In this document: one piece after another, positions 58,002-64,000 of the stretch | Layout of the letters: each line of letters opens with the position of its first letter | How positions within the stretch are numbered: position 1 is the stretch's first letter | From: Phlebopus portentosus | Taxonomy: Eukaryota; Basidiomycota; Agaricomycetes; Boletales; Boletinellaceae | Assembly: GCA_037892935.1 (NCBI GenBank) | Contig: JAYXKI010000018.1 | Coordinates: 930,001 to 994,000, forward strand | Direction of reading: 5' to 3' | DNA length: 64,000 bases | Made by a program: the position numbers and the translations under genes | The notes under the pieces: model-generated | Database searches by the model: none | Seen by the model: only the letters and a program-made list of their open reading frames with translations | Told to the model about the DNA's origin: nothing

Positions 58002-60575
58002 TCATATATAGTCCGCAAATACCTGGAGTCTGGTAGCAATTATTGGCGGGAACCTGTATTTTGCAAGGCGGTCTCCGAAGATGCGAACGATGAGGGTTAT
58101 GCCAGTCCGCAAACCTATAAGAAGTTCATTCAGCTCGATGCAGAAATCCCATTCCCTAAGGGACAAACCTTCCGATAAACCTTCCACCCACTCGCTGGCT
58201 GCAGCCACCTCCTCCCTTAGCAGTATGAGCTCGGACCGCTTCTTAAAGCAAAACAGTGATTAGAGTCGTTTTTTCTCTAGTAAGTGGACGAGACTTACGG
58301 CGCTACTTGATTCTTTGGCACCCATGAAACGACTGAGTTCAGTCTGATACTCTTCTGTGGCCATGAGGAATGACACCATGGCCTCAAGCACGCAAGGTAT
58401 ATCCCTTTGCACGTATCCGAGCAAATCCTCTTGAAGTGAATGGCCCACCATTTTGCTGAGCACTGACGACGCGCAGTTCCGGCAAGCGAAGATACATGAA
58501 AGAACGAGAACAACGCACCTTCGATGATCATAAGATCCAATTCTCTGTTAGGCAGTGCCTTGATTGCAGCTCTGTCCTTTCTTTCCCTGGTCCACCATTC
58601 GCGAACGTCATAGACGGGTAATAGAGACCAAGGTATTAGACTCGAAGCAGTCGATATACTGCTTTTCACAACCTTCATGGTCGGTGTCGGTAAAGACAAT
58701 TGGGTAGAAGGTAGGCGAGAACGTAACATCCTTGTCAAAGACTCAGACAGAGCAATGGAATCGCCAGTCGATCTAGCCAACGCTCCAGTGACAGGACTAT
58801 CAGAAGCGAGTGTATCTGCAATGCGATCGATTGGCGTGACCTGCGAGATTTTGTAAATCTGTGCACGTATTACGGGGGTCTGTGGTTTCATTTCCGGTTG
58901 CTTTATAACAGGTGCCTGAGGAGCTGAACGGGATGTCAATTACCATCTTGAATAGAAAAATTGTGATCTGACCTAGCGCAGGCGGTGGTGGATTACCGCG
59001 ACGAAGGAAGAGTTGATAGTCAGCACCTAAGAGCAAGAGACTCCGTCGGACTAACGCCGACCACAGAGTAGGGCTGTGCTTTGTATCGTTATAGATAATA
59101 GCTCGCTTTGAAACCATCTGTTCTTCGTTGGAAGCGACGGAGCAAAGGTCCCGAAATGCATGTAACTAAAGTCCACATATACCACGGAGGTCAATAAACT
59201 AGATCACGACTGAAATCAGATTGTCGGACTAACCCGAAAGTATCCGTTGCCGCCATTGATGCCCGAAACAAGAATAAGTCCAGGATCCTTGAGAGCATGC
59301 GTCGCTGCAATAGGCTAATTCAGGTATTCGAACTGCACAATCCTCTCTGCCAACATATTTTCACTTACGACAGAGAAAAGGGCGTCGAACAACGACGAAG
59401 GAACTTCCCACAAGACATGGCTAGTCAAGGCGAGGAAAAATGCGCGAATGATCAGTCCGATGTGAGTCCATAAGAATGAAAGAGTGTATGTTGGACGAAA
59501 AAAGTGAGCCACAAAGGGACTATGTTGTTTCGGACGGTCAGTGTAGCATGAATAACAGAAGCATAAAATGATACAGACCGTAAGAGGCTATGGATGACAG
59601 GAAGTCGATATAAGACGGGTAACATGATGGAACGCAATATGGCGAATATAACTAGTGAGCAAGCAGTCGATGTCGCTGAAAGTATGACCATTGAAAACAA
59701 GGAAGAAGACAGCAGAGGGAATGCTTGAACGAAGACCTGTTCAAAGGTCAGTGAAAGCGTAACATGAATGGGCAGAGAACCCACGTTCTCTTGGCTGGAC
59801 CAACGGATGCTAAAACGATTTTTGAGAATGTCGCGAAGCCAGTAGAATGAGGCGCAGGTCAGTTGAGATAGGAAGAGGAAACAAAGATTTCCATTGAGAT
59901 GATACGAGTGTTTTCTGGATGGAATGACTAGCTCAGTTTTGAGAGCGTAAGTGAACAGGGATGATTCACTTACCGTGAACCAGCCCAAATACCGAGCTTG
60001 GGATCACCCCTGCTGTACTTTTCAACTGACTGAGCCATCAAAGCTTGACATACTGTCAAGCAGGCGGAGGATGCTAGAGTGACTACCAGAGCATACTGAT
60101 ACGGACGTTCGGCGGCATTCCGGAATAGTGTCTGGCGAGGAGAGGGTAACGGAGAATATGTGGCTAGAAGCCATATTGCGCAAGTCAGACAACGTCCTGT
60201 GAATTTCAAGAGAACGAGTTCACCTTGAAGGTACATTTTTCGTAGTACAGCGATTGGAACGGAGGCAAGGGACAACCAGAGAATGGCAAAAAACAAAGTC
60301 AACGGAGAAAGCCAGCTCACGATTCCACCAAAGACACCCAAAGAACCGACGCCACCTTGCTGCCAGTAGGTCCATATGGCGGCTAGTAGCCAAGCAACGG
60401 CGGCGGACTCGGACAACACGTTGTAAACGAATCTTCGAGCAAGAACTGACTTGACCAGCGGTTCATATACAGCGCTTGCTAGCGGTATTGTCGGGCTGGA
60501 GCGCTTCGAAAGCGACGAAGATATCGCTGTCGCCATGTCCTGTGCGGGTATGCTCTTCGATATGACATTGTTCAT
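58002..60575 (-). CDS. NDC1: nucleoporin NDC1 family protein
   Basis: Exons (minus): 60575-59974, 59914-59579, 59519-59369, 59314-59234, 59165-58973, 58923-58519, 58462-58299, 58241-58002. All splice sites are GT-AG, phases agree, and introns are 49-68 nt. The product is 723 residues (701 if a further in-frame 66-nt intron with GT...TAG ends in the last exon is removed). The first two exons encode about six hydrophobic segments. The C-terminus ends in the family pattern IVRIFGDRL...YRFPP...LQVFADY. NDC1 is a membrane nucleoporin that anchors the nuclear pore complex, and in fungi also the spindle pole body, in the nuclear envelope. The start is the first in-frame ATG; an ATG 13 codons later (60536) is possible. 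It is divergent from PEX19. Confidence 0.85.
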
Positions 60576-60722
60576 GGCGGTAGCGTCGTCGGCGTTAACA
60601 ATAATGGTGGTACCCGTTAAAGAGTCTGGCTCGCGTGGCTTCAGAGCAAGCAAACAAACAACGCGTCAACAGAGACTGATCAGCGTGATTTACAATTATT
60701 TTATCATCTTATTTCCACAGTC
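60576..60722. promoter_or_regulatory. 147-bp divergent promoter of NDC1 and PEX19
   Basis: Only 147 bp separate the two ATGs. The PEX19-proximal side is AT-rich and pyrimidine-rich (TTATTTTATCATCTTATTTC). No clear TATA box is seen for NDC1. Shared transcription control is likely from the spacing alone. Confidence 0.6.
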
Positions 60723-61911
60723 ATGTCACACAAGTCTGCAATGCAGGAGGAGGACGTCGATGACCTGGATGGTGCGAGCCATTTCGTCGAAAATGATTAT
60801 CTAGTAATTCATTGTCTTGCAGATATTGTCGAGCAATTTCACCCGAGAAAGCATGCCTCTACGTCCAATGCACCTCCTCAGTCAACATCCAACCCTTCGA
60901 ATGCCCCATCCTCTTCCAGATCCGAGTCAGAGCTTGAACCCGTTCCATTGGGCTCTAGGGACGGTCCCAATGGCCCAGCTTCACAACTTCCCGGTGACCT
61001 CGCAAAACAACTCACAGAAGGCATGGAATCTCTCATGCGCGAGTTAGCAGAGGCACACCACGGTCCAGCTAATGAAGAAGAAAGAAAACGACAGGAAGCC
61101 TGGGAGAAAACGCTCATAGATGGCATGGACAACGTGGGGACGGACGAGCTACTGGACCGCAGCTCCAGGGCCAAGCCTTCCGAACTTCCTGGTTCGACGT
61201 CGGAAAAGACTGTCGATGAATTCCAATCCAGTATACTACAAGCAATGGAGAAACTTAAGGACAGTGATTCTACTCTACATGTAGGTTTCTTGTTTCCATC
61301 TCCCATGTAGAACGAAACTCATTTCCTTCAGACGGACGCGTCCTCTGCAGCTGCCGCTTCAGATGACCCTCTTGAAGCCCTCCTAAGCCAATTGAGCTCA
61401 GGGTTGGATGAATCGGGCGAAGACAACGGGGATTTACAGGATATGCTCGAAACTATGATGCAACAATTAATGAGCAAGGAGGTTCTGTATGAGCCATTGA
61501 AAGAGCTTCATGACAAGGTATGGAAAGAGTTTTCTCTACCATTATATATTCATACGAGCGTACAAATAGTTCCCTGGCTACCTATCCGAAAACGAGCAGA
61601 AATTGTCGTCAGAGGATAAGACAAGGTATCAAAATCAAATGACGCGCATCTCAGCGATCGTAAAGATCTTTGAGGACCCTTCTTATAAGGAGGACAACCA
61701 AGAGAAGGGCACTCAAATCGTCTCGCTTATGAATGAGGCGAGTCGACGAAGCCGCCCGCCCAGTCATTTCTATCGTGAACTAACGCTCTCCAACTAATAG
61801 ATGCAGTCCTTCGGTTCCCCACCTTCCGAAATAATGGGTCCATTACCACCTGGATTGGACCTGGGGTCCGATGGCGCCCCAAAACTACCGGATGGGTGTA
61901 CCATAATGTAA
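60723..61911 (+). CDS. PEX19: peroxin-19, peroxisomal membrane protein import receptor
   Basis: Exons 60723-60771, 60823-61280, 61332-61517, 61570-61737 and 61801-61911 give 323 residues. The acidic N-terminus (EEDVDDLDDIVEQFHP) is the family's Pex3-docking type start. The C-terminal half has the cargo-binding helical domain, with FPGYLSENEQKLSSEDKTRY and IVKIFEDPSYKED. The protein ends in CTIM, a CaaX farnesylation box usual for Pex19. It is a cytosolic chaperone and shuttle for newly made peroxisomal membrane proteins. Introns 1-3 are GT-AG (51, 51 and 52 nt). The last intron must be GC-AG (GCGAGT...ACTAATAG, 63 nt), because reading through it loses the conserved MQSFGSPPSEI segment and the CaaX box. 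Confidence 0.93.
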
Positions 61912-62050
61912 CAATATCTGTATTCTATTCCATACCCACTTCTCCTTTTCCTGTGATTTCATCAAGACAACGCAGTTCAGGCTTGTAAATCTAGGAAGTT
62001 GGCCGTTTTCCCGGCTTCTATCTACACAGTTTCTATATCATCGGAGACCT
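61912..62050. other. convergent 3' spacer, PEX19 / peroxiredoxin
   Basis: 139 bp between two convergent stop codons, T- and AT-rich near 61920-61960. It must hold both 3' untranslated ends. No other feature is seen. Confidence 0.5.
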
Positions 62051-62918
62051 TCATAGACTAGCGAGGACCGCATCCGCTCCAGATACCGTCACACCGGGGG
62101 CAGATTCAACCTGGCGGTGATAAGCAGGTGTCCATAGCGCTGCGAGGGTTCGGGGTTGGACTCACTCCAGTATATTCAACCTTCAAGTCATTGATTATCA
62201 ATGCATACCGAGCTGTACGGACTCCCAGCCCGCGTTCGCTGAGGTCTATGGAAAGGCCCAGCGATTTGGACCACTGCGCACCTGGGGATTGAACGAGATT
62301 GAGACGACCGCGGTCAAATCTCGCAAAAGAGACTAACTTGTATCTGACAAGCAGAGTATCTGTGCATCATAACAGTCAGCTTTATCGATACCATGATTGA
62401 ACTTGCTCAGTACCTTGTCCTGAACCCCTTCGACGCGTCCCCATCCACTCATCACGAAAGGATCATTTGCTGCGACGACTGCTATGACATCGACACCCTT
62501 GGCTTTGAATTCATCATATTTCTTCAGAAATCCTGGAAGATGATTCACGTGGCAAGTTGGCTGGAAAACGGTTGACTTTGTTAATAAACGGATAAAAGTA
62601 GAAGGAGACGAGAAACTCACAGTGAAGGCGCCAGGGATCGAGAACAGTACCACCTTCTTGCCCTTCCAGTCATCAGTCTTCAACTGAATAGCTATATTAA
62701 CAATCATGTCTCAGGCTTGCGCATCGCTATGAACATCGGTGACTCCTCACGGATTCCACAAGCGAGCTATAGATAAAGAGACACGGTTAGTGCAGGGGGA
62801 AATGATCATCAAGATAAGCGTCCAATCTGACCCCATCCGCTAATTCCTGGGTATAGGGAACATATTGAAAGACTCCCTCTGGAATTTGATCACCAACTTT
62901 GACTGGAACTTCAGACAT
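62051..62918 (-). CDS. AHP1: AHP1/PRX5-type peroxiredoxin
   Basis: Seven exons (minus): 62918-62832, 62766-62751, 62691-62621, 62560-62414, 62359-62338, 62281-62166, 62110-62051. Together they give 172 residues, the usual size. The active-site segment [15 protein letters not shown] places the peroxidatic cysteine at residue 61. A second cysteine at residue 32 (ACGIP) matches the resolving position known for yeast Ahp1 (Cys62/Cys31). [12 protein letters not shown] and [16 protein letters not shown] follow as in the family. It reduces hydroperoxides with thioredoxin. There is no targeting sequence at the start and no tripeptide peroxisomal signal at the end (ends VLASL). All introns are GT-AG, 54-65 nt; exon 2 is only 16 nt. 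Confidence 0.93.
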
Positions 62919-63099
62919 GTTAGTGTATTTGATGACTTATGTATCTTGTTGCGAAGCGGGCAGAGGCTGCTGCTGATGATGGGGTAACAAGAACCGTGGA
63001 ATCAATTCATGTTCACTTGTATGCAAACGGGTCGACGATCCCTTATGTAACCGGGGAATCGGATTAACCCTGTTCTAACTTCTAACTCTGCTATGCACA
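62919..63099. promoter_or_regulatory. peroxiredoxin promoter region
   Basis: 181 bp between the stop of the upstream minus-strand gene and the peroxiredoxin ATG. No TATA box or clear stress-factor site was recognised. Confidence 0.4.
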
Positions 63100-64000
63100 T
63101 TAGATATCATCTTGCTTTGCCCCTCCTTTCAATAACTGTCCCTGTATTATGACCAGAAGAGCATACAGCAACTCGATTCGCTGAAGTATCATCCCGTCAG
63201 GAACCCCAGTGCGCGTAGACTAAAGAAAGATACTACTTACAGGTGTCTCGACTCCAAGTTCCTTTGCCTTTCGCAAGACTTCGCCCACTATCACCTCGAT
63301 TTCCATAGGTCGTCCTGTCTCACAGTCCAGGAGCATGCTAGCTTTATGCTTCGAATCTGGCTTGCGATGAAAGTTTCCTGTAGATTTGATCGTATCTTCG
63401 ATGACAGACGAGGGAATTGCATCCTCGTCAAGGCCTATGGCCCTCCCGACAGCAAGATTCTCTAGCATGATCGCGTGAATGATCGGCACTGCAGTAGTTT
63501 CGACTCTTGGCTGTTGGAATATTGCCCTTAGAGGGTAACGGCTCAGCGTGGCAACAGATGAGAATGCAAGGTTCCTATCTCACGTCAGAGCTAAGAAGTT
63601 GTCCCATGAAAAACAATCCCACCAGAAGTTTTTCCTGAATCGATGACGCTGTATCTCAGGAACGAGAGTAACCTCGCTCCCACCAGCGATGAGCATTCCG
63701 CCAAAATCATTAAGAAGCTCGATCTCTTCTGGTGTTTGAGATACATTCGTGAAATTCCCGTGCTTATAAAGGCCCATGACAATCCTATCCTGCCGACAGA
63801 GGGGACACGTTCAGCTTGCCAAAACCGCCGTGTAAATAGCTGAACGAGGAACTCACCAAGACGTTATGTTGGACTACATTATCACTTAGTAGATTTGTTC
63901 CAATGTGCAATGTACAGCTAAGAATCCGAGGCTTTCCATCCCTAACCAATTTCGAAGCAGCGTTGTAAAGGTCATTCTCGATTCCCAGACCGTTCTGAAA
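63100..64000 (-). CDS. 2-dehydropantoate 2-reductase (ketopantoate reductase) family, 3' part
   Basis: The 5' part lies beyond the window. Exons (minus): from at least 63997 to 63857, 63789-63623, 63574-63241, 63180-63100; introns 48-67 nt, GT-AG. The first visible residues QNGLGIENDLYNA follow the Rossmann domain in this family. The C-terminal domain has the signature HKASMLLDCETGRPMEIEVI near 63320-63365 and a KNFWNLAFSS segment across an intron. Such enzymes reduce ketopantoate to pantoate with NADPH in vitamin B5 synthesis, but fungi hold several paralogues, so the substrate is not certain. The leading TTTCAG at the window edge could also be a splice acceptor. Confidence 0.85.

Noticed and set aside
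1..64000. CRISPR arrays, rRNA or tRNA genes
   Set aside because: No regularly spaced short repeats and no cloverleaf or rRNA-like stretch were noticed. The tandem repeats seen are promoter- or LTR-internal.

Overview
This is nuclear DNA of a filamentous fungus, most likely a basidiomycete of the Agaricomycetes type. The host genes carry many tiny introns (48-68 nt) and occur as compact convergent or divergent pairs. They sit beside a deep stack of Ty3/gypsy, Ty1/copia and Tc1/mariner elements, most of them destroyed by C-to-T/G-to-A change. About 57.6 kb of the window is transposon graveyard; 58.0-64.0 kb is a gene-dense, moderate-GC island.

Layout. 1-5515 and 19987-20705 hold two inverted copies of a ~1.59-kb LTR (called LTR-X here). 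Between them lie a gag-protease fragment and a truncated copy of a second LTR family (LTR-Y). The right LTR-X is split by a 14.5-kb Ty3 element (5516-19982, minus strand) with 1712-bp LTRs about 1% diverged, a 4-bp target duplication, a primer-binding site and intact gag-protease and RT-RNase H-integrase frames. This element also carries two extra genes between pol and its 3' LTR: a sense ORF of 315 codons, and an antisense, six-exon gene for a 457-residue Zn2Cys6 protein. From 20706 to 29110 is a decayed chromovirus ending in an LTR-Y copy and carrying an intact 1325-bp Tc1/mariner element in its tail. A decayed copia follows (29111-32403), whose LTR is directly followed by a half-tRNA initiator-Met type primer site.

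34.6-50.9 kb is a heavily mutated relative of the 14.5-kb element with the same convergent plan: antisense Zn2Cys6 remnant on plus, pol and protease on minus. It was later broken by a second chromovirus (34834-40829, TSD GTAAG), a 1.08-kb palindromic TA-flanked element, and an unidentified insertion inside pol. A solo LTR-Y (52279-53828, TSD AGAAG), a dead Tc1-like DDE transposase and a second palindromic element fill the rest up to 57.65 kb.

The host island encodes nucleoporin NDC1 (minus) and peroxisomal import chaperone PEX19 (plus), which share a 147-bp divergent promoter. Then come an AHP1/PRX5-type peroxiredoxin (minus, convergent with PEX19) and the 3' part of a ketopantoate-reductase family gene (minus, cut by the window end). 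Their exon structures were worked out by hand from splice consensus, reading phase and family resemblance; no database search was possible.

The most notable item is the 14.5-kb retroelement carrying an antisense spliced Zn-cluster gene plus a divergent partner ORF, with the antisense gene recognisable again in a decayed relative 24 kb away.
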